A stretch of DNA of 64,000 nt from RGIG8306 sp964426655 (GTDB taxonomy: Bacteria > Bacillota > Clostridia > Lachnospirales > Lachnospiraceae), in NCBI GenBank assembly GCA_964426655.1, contig CAYRQT010000003.1:60461-124460 (forward strand), written 5' to 3'. Of the stretch, positions 52,338 to 62,734 are shown in pieces. The position numbers were made by a program, and so were the translations under genes. The notes below the pieces were generated by a model. It saw nothing but the letters and a program-made list of their open reading frames with translations, did not search any database and was not told the DNA's origin. How positions within the stretch are numbered: position 1 is the stretch's first letter; each line of letters opens with the position of its first letter.

Positions 52338-53819
52338 TTATTTTTCTCCCAATCCCCAGGTCTCCAATGCACTCAGATACACCACGCCCCCTGATGCTTC
52401 CAGTTCATTCTGGCTGCCGCAGGCCATAGCCGTTACATTGCAGCTGTGCACGGTCTTATAGGCGTCCGTATAAATTTCCACAGAATTTTTGTCCATGTAC
52501 AAATGAATTTTCAGCCACCTAGGGTCCTCCATCAGGAGGGGACTTCTGGTTTTTCCCGCAGGCGCTTCAAGGTTAATTTGCCTGTCCACATACAGCATCT
52601 GCTCTTTAAAGTCTGCCCGGACGCAAATTTCTTCCCCGCCATTTTGCCGCAGGTGCAAAATCAGCGCATCTCCGGTGCTACGGGACAGATCCAATGTCAG
52701 CAAGGCTTCAAAGACCTGGCCATCCTGGCCCGGAAATGCCATCTTTTTCTCTTTTACCGCCAGATTATACAGGGCATAGGGCCTCTTTCGCAATATTTTC
52801 AGCTCCTCTGCCGGAATACATTGCAGTCTTCCGTCCTCCCCCAGATGTAATTCTCTGGGAAGGCTGAGTGCCCCGCACCAACCCTGTTCCGGTGCCGGCC
52901 CAGGATTTGTCCACCAGGGCATCCACTCCCATTCATTGGCCCACCCCAGCATCAGGCGTCTTCCTTTATGATCCAGAAATGTCTGGGGCGCATAAAAATC
53001 ACAGCCCCAGTCCACCTCTCCCATTACAGAATAGGTGAATTTTCCAGTAGCCTCCCGCAATTCCCCCACCAGATAAGTGGCCTTTCTGTCCCCGGCGCCA
53101 ACGGGCGAAAAAGTAAGCACATATTTTCCGTCCAGTGGAAAAAGATCCGGGCACTCTATCATACTGCCAAATTCTCCCCGGCTCTCAAAAAGCACATTCT
53201 GAAAGGTCCAGCTCAAAAGATCGTCCGACACGTAAAGAAGCACATGTCCTCTTCCATTTTTTGACGCTCCACAGACCATATAATAGTGCTCTCCCGATTT
53301 CCAGACCTTGGGGTCCCTGAAATTTTCCGAATCAAAACCAGGGGGAGGTTCTGCAATAATAGGGTTTTTCTCATATTTTTGGAAGGTGATGCCGTCTTCG
53401 CTCCAGGCCATGCACTGCCGTTGAAGTGTTTTTCCCCCCTCCTCTGCTGAACCGGTATAAAAAAGGTATAGTCTGTCCCTATCAGCCAGAGCGCTTCCGG
53501 AAAAACAACCGCCCCTTTCTCCATTGTCGTACCATTCTCCCGGTGCCAGTGCAATGGGCAGATGGGTCCAGTGAATCAAATCTCTGCTGACGGCATGCCC
53601 CCAGTACATGGTGCCCCATACCACATCAAAGGGATTATACTGGTAGAAAATATGATACTGCCCCTGAAAATAAATCAGGCCATTGGGATCATTCATCCAC
53701 CCCTGTTCTGCCATAAAATGATAAGTCTGGCGTAATGCTCCTTTTTCTGCCCTTTCCCTGTGCTTTTCTACAAAGGCCTGGGCAACTCGTATTTTCTTCT
53801 GCATATCCGCAAATGACAT
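52338..53819 (-). CDS. scrB: Sucrose-6-phosphate hydrolase / beta-fructosidase, GH32
   Basis: 493 residues, cytoplasmic. Hydrolyses sucrose, sucrose-6-phosphate or fructo-oligosaccharides. Five-blade propeller with the nucleophile Asp in GWMNDPNG, the stabiliser in NFRDPKVW, and the acid/base Glu in MIECPDLF; a C-terminal beta-sandwich follows. GGAGG precedes the start. No PTS or ABC sugar transporter is adjacent, so whether the substrate is phosphorylated cannot be told. It has its own promoter with a palindrome. Confidence 0.93.
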   Translation of the reverse strand: MSFADMQKKIRVAQAFVEKHRERAEKGALRQTYHFMAEQGWMNDPNGLIYFQGQYHIFYQYNPFDVVWGTMYWGHAVSRDLIHWTHLPIALAPGEWYDNGERGGCFSGSALADRDRLYLFYTGSAEEGGKTLQRQCMAWSEDGITFQKYEKNPIIAEPPPGFDSENFRDPKVWKSGEHYYMVCGASKNGRGHVLLYVSDDLLSWTFQNVLFESRGEFGSMIECPDLFPLDGKYVLTFSPVGAGDRKATYLVGELREATGKFTYSVMGEVDWGCDFYAPQTFLDHKGRRLMLGWANEWEWMPWWTNPGPAPEQGWCGALSLPRELHLGEDGRLQCIPAEELKILRKRPYALYNLAVKEKKMAFPGQDGQVFEALLTLDLSRSTGDALILHLRQNGGEEICVRADFKEQMLYVDRQINLEAPAGKTRSPLLMEDPRWLKIHLYMDKNSVEIYTDAYKTVHSCNVTAMACGSQNELEASGGVVYLSALETWGLGEK

Positions 53820-53867
53820 TTTTGCTTCCTCCTACCCGGAGTTTTTTGAAATCGGCAAGTCTCTTAT

Positions 53868-53896
53868 ATTATACGTGTTTTCATGAAAAACCACAA
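53868..53896 (-). promoter_or_regulatory. GH32 gene promoter with palindrome in the spacer
   Basis: Minus strand TTGTGG (53891-53896), 17-bp spacer, TATAAT (53868-53873). The spacer holds TTTTCATGAAAA (53878-53889), a perfect 12-bp palindrome and probable repressor site. Confidence 0.65.
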
Positions 53897-53991
53897 TCCA
53901 TCTGTCCAATTTGATGCGGTTTTTTGTGCACCAGACCACAACAAAAACAGGCGGTCTCCCCCCTGTTCTGTCTGTATCCCCTTTCTTTTCA

Positions 53992-55041
53992 TTAGCTGCT
54001 TGCAGAAAACTCTTCAAAAACCTGAAACAATCCCTCTTTTTCCTCTGTCTCCAATACACCGTCTGCAATAGCCTCGGAAATCAGCCAGGCCGCCTTGTCA
54101 TAAGGATATACCCCTCGCAAATCCCGGTGAAGCCGAATCCAGTTTCTCAGACGAAGCACCTCCCTGTTTTCCAGCTTTCCGTTACAGACCACCCCATCCA
54201 TAATGCCTCGCAAAATATGGAGGGACAGAGCAGTCTCATGATAAATCCGGCTTTCTTTCATGGATGCCGCCAGCATCTCCAGCTCCATGCGTTCATATTC
54301 ATCAATTTCATGGTCTTCCAGCATGCTCTCCAAACGACGTATGATGCGGGCAAAAATGGCGTAGATCCCATATTCCCGGTTATCTTCCACCCATTTTTCA
54401 AGGCGTGCTGCTTCCCTGGCATCAATCTGTCCATCTGCGTCAATTCCCTCCAGGATACCGGCCAGCTGATTAAGACGTGCTGCCAGATTTTCATCCAGCC
54501 CCTCACAAATTCCCTGGGACAGCACTGCCGGTTTTTCCTTTTCCAAATTGAACTGCGCACACAGGAAGGCAAATAAATTCTGCACCGCCCTTACCTCTCC
54601 CTCCAAATCCCCTCGCACAAATGGAAAGCCGATAAATTCCGACAACGCCTCCAGATCATACGATGGGCGTTCCATGCAGCTTCTGGAAAGATTCAGTGTG
54701 CTGTAAAAATGAAAGTCCGGTGCTGTAATGCCATACCGTTTCAGCGATGCCTTCAGGAGAGCCAGCGTGTACCTGGCATGATGGGCCACCACTACCTGTC
54801 CCCTCAGAACAGTCTCAAGTCGGAGCCAGAAATCCTGGAGCGTTGGGCCAGGGGATACATCCCCCTGGGGAGTGCCAGTAATTTCATTAAATACCGGATC
54901 AAAAGCTTCTTCCGGGTCTAAAAGCTCATACCCTTTTTCCACAATAGTATTCCCCTTCACCACCAGGTAGGCGAATGCGCAGATGGCATCTCCCCTGGCA
55001 TTAGGCGAAAGTGCTCTAATAACAACATAATCCTCTGTCAT
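53992..55041 (-). CDS. DnaQ-like exonuclease fold protein without catalytic residues, with C-terminal repeats
   Basis: 349 residues from the ATG at 55041 (GGAGG 5 nt upstream). Residues 1-175 follow the layout of DEDDh 3'-5' exonucleases, but the metal ligands are lost: YVVIRALSPNA stands where DxE is expected, AHHARYTLALL lacks the Asp of ExoII, and the ExoIII His is missing. The C-terminal half has three related helical modules with a DG-x-x-x-x-E core (DADGQIDAREAARLEKWV, CNGKLENREVLRLRNWI, ADGVLETEEKEGLFQVF). It may bind nucleic acid or protein rather than cut. Isolated, with a terminator on the upstream side. Function unknown. Confidence 0.65.
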   Translation of the reverse strand: MTEDYVVIRALSPNARGDAICAFAYLVVKGNTIVEKGYELLDPEEAFDPVFNEITGTPQGDVSPGPTLQDFWLRLETVLRGQVVVAHHARYTLALLKASLKRYGITAPDFHFYSTLNLSRSCMERPSYDLEALSEFIGFPFVRGDLEGEVRAVQNLFAFLCAQFNLEKEKPAVLSQGICEGLDENLAARLNQLAGILEGIDADGQIDAREAARLEKWVEDNREYGIYAIFARIIRRLESMLEDHEIDEYERMELEMLAASMKESRIYHETALSLHILRGIMDGVVCNGKLENREVLRLRNWIRLHRDLRGVYPYDKAAWLISEAIADGVLETEEKEGLFQVFEEFSASS

Positions 55042-55131
55042 CTTCCCCTCCTGTCCTACAATCCGAAAAGGCCTTCTTTGTTCTCCCTTATCATAGCAGA
55101 GCCGAGGAAGAAATGCCATATCCTGGCCAAG

Positions 55132-55168
55132 AAAAAAGCCTTCCGCAGAAAACTCAGCGAAAAGGCTT
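55132..55168 (-). terminator. Terminator of the GH31 gene
   Basis: A stem of about 11 bp (55136-55146 with 55157-55168) followed by TTTTTT on the minus strand, between GH31 and the exonuclease-like gene. Confidence 0.75.
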
Positions 55169-55186
55169 CTTTTCTTTTGCCACCGT

Positions 55187-57559
55187 TCATCGGGAAAGGA
55201 TTTCTGTCAGCGCCCCAAGAATCCCCTCATCCATCTGAAGTGTCAGTAATTCACCGATTGTACTTTCCACAGGCTGCTCCTTCTGCAGGACATGCCAGGC
55301 CGCTTCTTTCAGAATATACTCTACCTGTGCCCGTTCCAACACCTGAAAGGCTTCTTTTTTTCTTTCTTCTGTTGCTGTACGCTCTGTAAAAGTGATTCGA
55401 ATGTCCCGTTCTCCTGTCATCTGACGCAAGTCTGCCTTCAATACATGCCTGTCCCCGTCGTATTGCACCGGTACCACTTCCTCCCTGCTACCGCCTGTGG
55501 CCTGAACGGCGGGAGGGCACTCTATCCCAAAAACATGTAGCACAAAGAAGCGGTCTGCAGGCAAAATGCCTTGGTCATCCTCCGTCTGGATGACACACTC
55601 TGCCATCGGGCCGGACTGATAGGAAAACCGGGTCTGCACCTTGTACCCCCTTTTTTCTTCCCCCTCAGCCAAATCATCTTCCACCAAAGTAAAGGTCCCG
55701 GACTTCCCGGCAAACACATACACATCCAGTCCCCGTGGATTCTCCGTACTGTTTTTCACCTCTTCCTGCCTTGACAGTGGCAAAATGGTGCCCGCCTCTG
55801 CAAATACCGGGATTTCCTCAAGGTCTCTGTAAAAAGTCAGCGCACGTCCGCCCCTGTAACGGCTTCCTTTAAAAATGTCATACCAGATGCCTTCCGGCAG
55901 CCATCCCTTAAAGGGCGCAAGGCAGGTCCTGGCATCCCTGGGCACCGTTATGGGGCAAACAAGAAGCGCCGTACCAAAGAAAAAGGCATTTTTGATCCAA
56001 TATGCCTCTTCCTTCTCCGGATATCTGTAGTAGAGCGGCTCCACCAGCAACTCCCCCTCTTCATGGCAGCGATAGTTCATGGTGTACAAATAGGGAATCA
56101 GACGATGCCGAAGAGAAAGATACTTTTTCAGTATGCTGGAAATATGGGCATCATACCCCCATGGCTCCTTCACAAAGAAGGGGCTGTTGGAACTGTGAAT
56201 GCGCAGAATCGGAGAGAACACGCCAAGCTGCAGCCATCGAACAAACCGTTCATCACTTTTGCTCCCCAGCATATGCCCACCTATGTCATGGCTCCACCAT
56301 CCATATCCTGCATTGCTGGCAGTGGCTGTAAAATAAGGCTGAAATGCCAGAGAATCCCAGGTGGAGTATGTATCTCCGGAAAACCCAATGGGGTATCTAT
56401 GGCTGCCGAGCCCTGCATATCTGGAAAAGGTCAATCCCTGTCTTCCATTTTTCATGCTGTCCAGAAAATGCAGGTGATTCAACATGAACAGCGGATCATA
56501 CCCCGACTTTTTGCTCCCGCCCTGCTGCTGCCAGTCAATCCACCAAAAATCCACGCCCTGTTTTTCCAGTGGATGATGTATACATTGAAAATAAGCTTCC
56601 CAGAATTTCGGGTCAGAAGCATCAAAATCAATTTTTTGGCCTTTTGCAGGATCCATCCCCATTGCCAGCGCCATGGATTCATATTTGTCCTCAAATGCCC
56701 TAATCCCGTCTGCCGGATGGACATTTAAAGTCACATGCAGTCCCTTTTCATGCAACCATCTCAAAAAGCCTTCCGGATCAGGAAAACATTCCGGATCCCA
56801 AGTGTATCCAGTCCATCCGCTTCCATATTGGGATTCCACCTGTGTCAGATGCCAGTCCATATCCAGTACTGCCACCGAAAAAGGGACGCCCTCTTCATGA
56901 AAACGGTCCATTAAGGCTCTATAGCTTTTATCTGTATATCTGAAATATCTGCTCCACCAATTGCCCAGCGTAAATCGGGGCAACAAGGGCGTGGCTCCAC
57001 TCAGATGAAAAAAATCTTTCAGACAATCCCTGTACGCTCTGCCATATCCGAAAAAATACAGATCCAGGCCTTTTGTCTTTCTGGGTACCACCCACCCGTT
57101 CTCCAGTAAAAGAGGAGAGCCTGTATCATCTGCCACACTGAATCCCTTTCTGGAAAGCAACCCGTCTTCCAGGGGAATGGCACCGTCTGCCCCATCCAAA
57201 GTCCTGGCTGTCCCCTTTAAATTATCCCCGGTTTCCCCATAAAACCAGGTACTTCTATAAGCACTGTAATTTCCCAAAAGCTGAATAAACAATCCGTTTG
57301 CGGAAAAAGATTGTTTGTCATAATACAGGCGCAAATGGGCAGTGGTAATTTCCAGGCTACCTTCTCCTTCTGTCACCTGAAATGCAGGCACTGTAAACTG
57401 TCGGTTTATAGCCAGCTTTGTGGCGCCGTCTTCAAAGAGCCCTTCTTCCTGATATTCCAGGCGAATCAAACGGGATGTTAACACGGTAAAACGATACTTT
57501 TGTCCTCTTATGACGGCCTCCTGCGCCGCTGCAGGAGCATATTCTATTTTATTCATCAT
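55187..57559 (-). CDS. Alpha-glucosidase/alpha-xylosidase-type glycoside hydrolase, GH31
   Basis: 790 residues from the ATG at 57559 (AGGGAG 6 nt upstream); the frame extends further but without support. N-terminal beta-sandwich (1-220), (beta/alpha)8 barrel from about 225 with VAVLDMDWHLTQ, the nucleophile region FWWIDWQQQGG and the acid/base region GFSGDTYSTWDSL, then C-terminal beta domains. Cytoplasmic. Acts on alpha-linked glucose or xylose; which one is not clear. It has a promoter and a terminator of its own. Confidence 0.92.
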   Translation of the reverse strand: MMNKIEYAPAAAQEAVIRGQKYRFTVLTSRLIRLEYQEEGLFEDGATKLAINRQFTVPAFQVTEGEGSLEITTAHLRLYYDKQSFSANGLFIQLLGNYSAYRSTWFYGETGDNLKGTARTLDGADGAIPLEDGLLSRKGFSVADDTGSPLLLENGWVVPRKTKGLDLYFFGYGRAYRDCLKDFFHLSGATPLLPRFTLGNWWSRYFRYTDKSYRALMDRFHEEGVPFSVAVLDMDWHLTQVESQYGSGWTGYTWDPECFPDPEGFLRWLHEKGLHVTLNVHPADGIRAFEDKYESMALAMGMDPAKGQKIDFDASDPKFWEAYFQCIHHPLEKQGVDFWWIDWQQQGGSKKSGYDPLFMLNHLHFLDSMKNGRQGLTFSRYAGLGSHRYPIGFSGDTYSTWDSLAFQPYFTATASNAGYGWWSHDIGGHMLGSKSDERFVRWLQLGVFSPILRIHSSNSPFFVKEPWGYDAHISSILKKYLSLRHRLIPYLYTMNYRCHEEGELLVEPLYYRYPEKEEAYWIKNAFFFGTALLVCPITVPRDARTCLAPFKGWLPEGIWYDIFKGSRYRGGRALTFYRDLEEIPVFAEAGTILPLSRQEEVKNSTENPRGLDVYVFAGKSGTFTLVEDDLAEGEEKRGYKVQTRFSYQSGPMAECVIQTEDDQGILPADRFFVLHVFGIECPPAVQATGGSREEVVPVQYDGDRHVLKADLRQMTGERDIRITFTERTATEERKKEAFQVLERAQVEYILKEAAWHVLQKEQPVESTIGELLTLQMDEGILGALTEILSR

Positions 57560-57602
57560 ACACTTCTCCCTAAATTTAATGCTTGGGTCAATTCCTATGC
57601 CC

Positions 57603-57631
57603 AAATTATCCTTCCCACCCTCACTTGTCAA
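57603..57631 (-). promoter_or_regulatory. GH31 gene promoter
   Basis: Minus strand TTGACA (57626-57631), 17-bp spacer, TAATTT (57603-57608), about 45 bp before the ATG at 57559. Confidence 0.75.
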
Positions 57632-57651
57632 GCCCTTCCCCTACTGGTGTA

Positions 57652-57682
57652 CGAAAAAACGGCAGGTGCCTCCTGCCGTTTT
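57652..57682 (-). terminator. Terminator of the GH42-GH43 operon
   Basis: A perfect 11-bp stem AAAACGGCAGG / CCTGCCGTTTT with a 5-nt loop and T-run on the minus strand, right after the GH43 stop. Confidence 0.9.
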
Positions 57683-57688
57683 CATGAT

Positions 57689-59176
57689 TTAAAATAGAAT
57701 CGATTTAAAATCCAGATTCCCCTTACCGCTAAACAAAATATAAAGGCTGCATTTCTTTCCAGAAAGTCCGGCAGGAACAGAAACAGTCATCCATTCATCC
57801 GTATCCAGTTCGACCACTTTTTCTCCCAGAAGATTTGCCCCTTTTTCATCAGCTGCCACATAAATTTTCCCCTGGAAATGCCCCCGAATTTCCAGCCCCA
57901 CTTCTGTTACATGTTCAAAAGCAAAATACTTAAACCCAACTACGGTTGCATTCTGCACGTCCGTCAGGTAAACCTCTCCTGTGGACGCTGCCTCGGTTAT
58001 CCGTGTCATTTTATGCATGATGGGATTGTTGTAGTCAATTTTATTTTCTGTCCCAATACTTGTCATATGGCAGGCAATAGCTGCCGGATATGCGCCTTTC
58101 CCCTGCAGGGGTCCTCCATTCAGTCCGCAGCTGGTCATCTCTACCTGCGCAATATGTCCGTTTTCTTTTATTTCGACCGGCTCTGCACAGCCTTGTCTGG
58201 AAAATTCTGTCCCATTGGTCGGACGGTGGTAAAATACATACCATTGCCCTTTTGCCCCTACCAGACCCCCATGGTTGTTTCCCAGCGTATAACAGGGTAT
58301 TTCTCTCCCCTCCAGCCCGACATCTCCATTCGCTATCAGGGTACCGCCATATACAAATCCTTCCGTTGGCGACTGGCTGGTGGCATAGCATAATTCATGG
58401 CTTTTGTGACTGCTATAGACAAAGTAGTAGTTTTGATTGATTTTTCGAATGGAAGAGGCTTCAAAAAAAGCATGCCCTTCAAATCCCGTCCCCTGTGCCA
58501 AATGTCCCCCCGGCACGCACATTTGCGGAACCGCTTTTAGTGTGAGCATATCCGGCTCCAGCTCTGCGACCATTGCGCCTTTTCCAAACTGAATTTTGGA
58601 AAGCCTCATCCAGATTTCCCGCTGTTCAGAGGGCATTTTTCCCAAGTCTTCTGGCTTTATTTCCGGAAAGTGCATTTCTTTTTCCCCGGCCGGTGCAAAT
58701 CCATAATACAAATACACTCTCCCATCTTCATCTGTCAGGACCGCCGGATCAAACGGCATAAATTCTTCCAGAACCTTTCCACCAGAAATATGTGCCGGAT
58801 AGTGCACATGTCCGTAAAAAGAGAAAGGGCCTGCCGGGGTTTCACTGACTGCGACGCCTATTTCCGGATAAAAAGAAAAGCAATAATACAGATAATATCT
58901 TCCATCCGGTCCTCGGGTCACATCCGGCGCCCACAGACACATTTTCCCTTCTGCATTAGACGGATCCTGATTTCTTCTGTAGCTGACCCCTTCACATCTC
59001 CATTCCTTAAGGTCATCCTCCGGGGCAGAATAAACCACATAGTCTCCCTCACAATATTCCTTTCCATTGGCCTTATCATGAGAACCATATATGTAAACTC
59101 TTCCCTCAAACAAGTGGGGTTCCCCATCCGGTACATATTCATTTAAAGGTAAATAGGGATTAAAAACCTGTTTCAT
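57689..59176 (-). CDS. Glycoside hydrolase family 43 protein with C-terminal binding domain
   Basis: 495 residues, cytoplasmic. Five-blade propeller: catalytic base in EYVPDGEPHLF, pKa modulator in PFDPAVLTDEDG, acid Glu probably in GHAFFEASSIRK. The C-terminal 120 residues form a carbohydrate-binding (CBM6-like) jelly roll with GLEIRGHFQG. Typical activities are arabinofuranosidase or xylosidase. Last gene of the operon after GH42, 4 bp away. Confidence 0.9.
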   Translation of the reverse strand: MKQVFNPYLPLNEYVPDGEPHLFEGRVYIYGSHDKANGKEYCEGDYVVYSAPEDDLKEWRCEGVSYRRNQDPSNAEGKMCLWAPDVTRGPDGRYYLYYCFSFYPEIGVAVSETPAGPFSFYGHVHYPAHISGGKVLEEFMPFDPAVLTDEDGRVYLYYGFAPAGEKEMHFPEIKPEDLGKMPSEQREIWMRLSKIQFGKGAMVAELEPDMLTLKAVPQMCVPGGHLAQGTGFEGHAFFEASSIRKINQNYYFVYSSHKSHELCYATSQSPTEGFVYGGTLIANGDVGLEGREIPCYTLGNNHGGLVGAKGQWYVFYHRPTNGTEFSRQGCAEPVEIKENGHIAQVEMTSCGLNGGPLQGKGAYPAAIACHMTSIGTENKIDYNNPIMHKMTRITEAASTGEVYLTDVQNATVVGFKYFAFEHVTEVGLEIRGHFQGKIYVAADEKGANLLGEKVVELDTDEWMTVSVPAGLSGKKCSLYILFSGKGNLDFKSILF

Positions 59177-59180
59177 TTTA

Positions 59181-61238
59181 TCACTCCTGTTCTATATTTT
59201 CAATAATATCCACGCCCCATGGAGCCAGTTCCAGATTGCATTTAGCCTGTACTTCTTTTCCGCTCAAAAGGCTGATACCCTTTTCAAAAGGATACACTAT
59301 TCTTTGGACGGATTTGCTGTAATTGAAAATAAAATATACTTTTCTATTGGTGGTTTCAAAACAAGTGTGTACATGGATGGGAAAAGTGGGCAAATCCCGA
59401 GGCATGCCCGGCACACGATCCAGACAATATTTAAGCAGTCTGCGTAAAAAGGCATCTGATGTATGGCATCCCACATAATATGCTGTCCCTTTTCCAAAGA
59501 TGTTTTCTGTAACAGCAGCATATTTTCCCCAGTAAGGGTGCTGATATCCGGCCAGGATTCTGGCCTCTTTAGGCTGAATCAGTTCCATCCAGTGAAAAAC
59601 CGCCTTTTCCTTTTCCGAAAGATCCCTGGTGTAAGGTTCCAGCCCATCCGCCTTTCCCTGTAGCTGCACATCCACCGGAACAGTATACTCCTGATAGGAA
59701 ATGCCCAGGCATCTTCCCAGTACATGGGGCTGACAGGACGGATACACGCTCAGATTCTCATCTGCATAGCCGGATTTAAACGAAACCACCAAGTGTCCGC
59801 CCTGCTGCACATACGTTTCCAAAGCTTTTAATAATGCCCCCCTGGCACTGTAAAGAACCGGCACCAGCACCATTTGATACGCTGAAAAATCCTCTGTTTC
59901 ATCTGAAAGAATGTCGTATTCCACATTCCACTCATATAAAGCATCCGCATATTGTCGCACCACATCATTATAACCCACCCCTGCGTCTACCGGAAAGAAG
60001 GGGAAATGACTTAAAGCCGTGAGAGAATCATTGGATACCAGAATGGCAACCTTGTTTTTTTTCTTCAAATTCAAAAGCTGACCGGAGAGTCGGCCAAAAT
60101 CTGCGCCAATGGTCCCAGCCTCTCTGTACAGCCGGTTTTCCTGAAGATCATGGGACAGAAGCCCCCTCCAGTAGGTCTCCATCCCGTTATGGATGGAATG
60201 CCAATGCCAATAGAGAACCCCATTTGCCCCATTTGCAATATGCGCAAAGGCCTGCATCCGCAGCTGTCCCTCATAAGGCGTCCAGGATACGTGCCCCTGC
60301 GCCTGTGTCTCCATCACCAGGTAGTTGTCCTTTTTTAAGGCTCTTGTAATGGCTCCGCAAAAAGCAGCTCATTTCCCCGTTAGGCGGTCATGTGTTGGAT
60401 GATAGATATCACAACCGGCTATTGTCACTGCTTTTGCCCCATGAAAATGATTCACATCCGGTTGAACGCCGAAAGAATACCCCCTCCACTCAAAGTCAAA
60501 GTTATGGGTAACAAACTGATCTTCCCTGCGATATTCATCTACGATGTCCCTTTGCCATTGCAAAAAATCATCCACCAGTTTTCTTCTGAATTTTTCAAAT
60601 TCTCCCGCCAGGCTGGCATTGATCGTACCGGTCACATCCGGAAAATGTTCCCAGGAATCCACCCGGTTCGACCAGTAGGCCAGCCCAAACACCCGGTTCA
60701 TCTCTTCTACTGAAGAAAACTTTTTTTGTAAATAGTCAATGAATCGCTTTTGTACACCAGCCCCTGCTGTATGATAATGTTTGGTCTCATTGTCGATCTG
60801 ATACCCTATGACATTCGGGTAATCTTTGACACATTCCAGCAGTTTGCGTATGATGCGCTCCGCATGGAAAAGATAATGGGGATTGGTAATGTCCATATTC
60901 TGCCGAAATCCATATTTGGCAGTTCCTTCCTCTGTCGTCACCAGAATATCCGGGTATTTATAAGCCAGCCAAGGGGGGATGGCATATGTGGGCGTCCCAA
61001 CAATGACCGTGATGCCATATTTACCCGCAGCCTCAATCACCCTTTTCAAATGGGAAAAATCGAAAATGCCTTCCTGTGGCTCCTCCGTACTCCAGGTGGA
61101 TTCAGCGATGCGGATGACGTTCATTCCCGCCTCCTGCATCATTTTCATATCCTTCTCCAACCGCTCAACAGGCATATACTCATCATAATACGCTGCCCCA
61201 AAAAACAACTTTTTTTCTTTTTCTCTGATTTGGATCAT
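59181..61238 (-). pseudogene. Beta-galactosidase GH42, interrupted by an in-frame TGA
   Basis: One frame of 685 codons from the ATG at 61238, with a TGA at 60369-60371 (codon 290). The first part has GAAYYDEYMPVERLEKDMK and the acid/base Glu in YQIDNETKHY; the second begins AAFCGAITRALKK and has the nucleophile Glu in METQAQG. The stop falls in the linker HDRLTGK-x-AAF, where intact enzymes read on. Length with readthrough fits GH42. The start overlaps the stop of the preceding hydrolase (ATGA). It is dead as written unless the TGA is an error or is read through. Confidence 0.85.
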
Positions 61239-62723
61239 CCCCTCTCTTTTAATCCGGCACGGATCGCAACCTTCTCTATAGCATGCAAATATGCTTTTTT
61301 ATCTTCCCGAATTAGCCATCCGGCTGCAATCAAACATTCTGCATTTTTTTCTGCCAGTATCATATACTTTTCCAGATGTCCATATAATTGTGCCAGTATT
61401 TCCTCTGAAAATGGATAAAAGGTGCCAAACATGGGGTCATAGCTTCCGTCTTCTCTTACGGAATAACTTTGATATCTGCCCAGCGGATATTCCAAATTGG
61501 CCAGTTGAATGCCACCTGTGGTATTTCCAAAAACATCCTTATGATACTGCCACTGCATTTTAGGTCCACCTGCCATTTTCATCAGCGGATCAAAATCTCC
61601 CGGGGTAGCCGGCTCCAAATCCACTCTGGGCGCACGAGGCGCGGGTACTCCCTCTCTGACCCAGACATAGAGATTACGTAAGGCTGCCTGAAAAACAAAG
61701 GCATAAGGGGTATCCAGTGGTTTTCCCTCCGCTCCGGAAAATTTCAGCTCGCATCCATATTTTTTGCAGTCTTCAAATAGACGGCCTTCATAGTAAGTAA
61801 TTAAATTATCCAGAGAATCGTGACTTGTTCCGGCCATCTGATAACTGCGAAACTGATATCCGGGAAGATCGCCGTCCGGCATCCAGTTGCTTCCCCTGAT
61901 TTCACTTTCGGTATTAATTGCAATAAAGGGAGCCGGCCCCAAAATCTGACTGCCTGTGGCAACCGCTCCATTTTGCAGCATGGTCCCGTCTGTGACCGCC
62001 GGTTCATAGGCGTTTATGGGTGCCAGTGCTGCATCCGCCCCCCCCCTCCAAATACCCGTCAAACAAAGGGGCTTTAGGGTTCTTGTCAAAAGAACGCAGA
62101 ATACGGGACATATAGCTTCCAGACTGGGACCAGCCTGTCAGATACAGGTAGCGGGGGTAAAATATTCTGATAGGGTTTCGTTCCTCATCCTGGCGAAGAA
62201 GCTTTGCAAGTTCGGTTACCATATCCCAGAACAGCCCCGATTCATATTGGGGAAGCAACCCAAATGGGACACGGTCAGGGGCTTTTCTTTGGGGCAACGG
62301 ATTTTTCCAGTCAATTGCTGCGTATCTTTCAGGATTGAATCTTTTCAGAGTATCTATCACATGTCCTTTACTGGTAATGCCAATATAAAGATCTCCGTTT
62401 CTTGTCAAAAATGGCCATGTATTGACCCACATCCGGTCAATATCCATAAATGCAGAAGCATTTAGAATTTCCACCACCACATTTCCACTAAAGTTCCGGA
62501 CCTGAGCAGGACGCCGAATCAACAGGCGCGTGGTGTAGGGAGCCCCTTCAAAAAGGGGCTCAACATCATGATCAGGAGAAACCTCTGTGTATATATTAGC
62601 AGTTCCTGTCATGAAATATTCCTCTTCTACATAGCCAATTTCATCAAAACGGCATTTGTCATAAGCTGCCTGAAAAGGATAATCCCCTTCAGATACAGGC
62701 ACTTTACGCATATCCTGAATCAT
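61235..62723 (-). pseudogene. Alpha/beta hydrolase-domain protein, frameshifted at a G9 run
   Basis: Continuous homology over about 495 residues, but the frame changes at nine G (plus positions 62038-62046). Eight G would read YLEGGADAALAPINAYE without a break. The first part has the nucleophile elbow TGWSQSGSYM; the second has ESEIRGSNWM, AGTSHDS (likely catalytic His) and a helical C-terminus. The family (alpha/beta hydrolase domain, PF20091-type) lacks a well-known substrate. It lies 11 bp after a nucleoside hydrolase and is coupled to GH42 by an ATGA overlap. Either a sequencing error or slippage in a homopolymer. Confidence 0.8.
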
Positions 62724-62734
62724 TTTTTCTCCCT

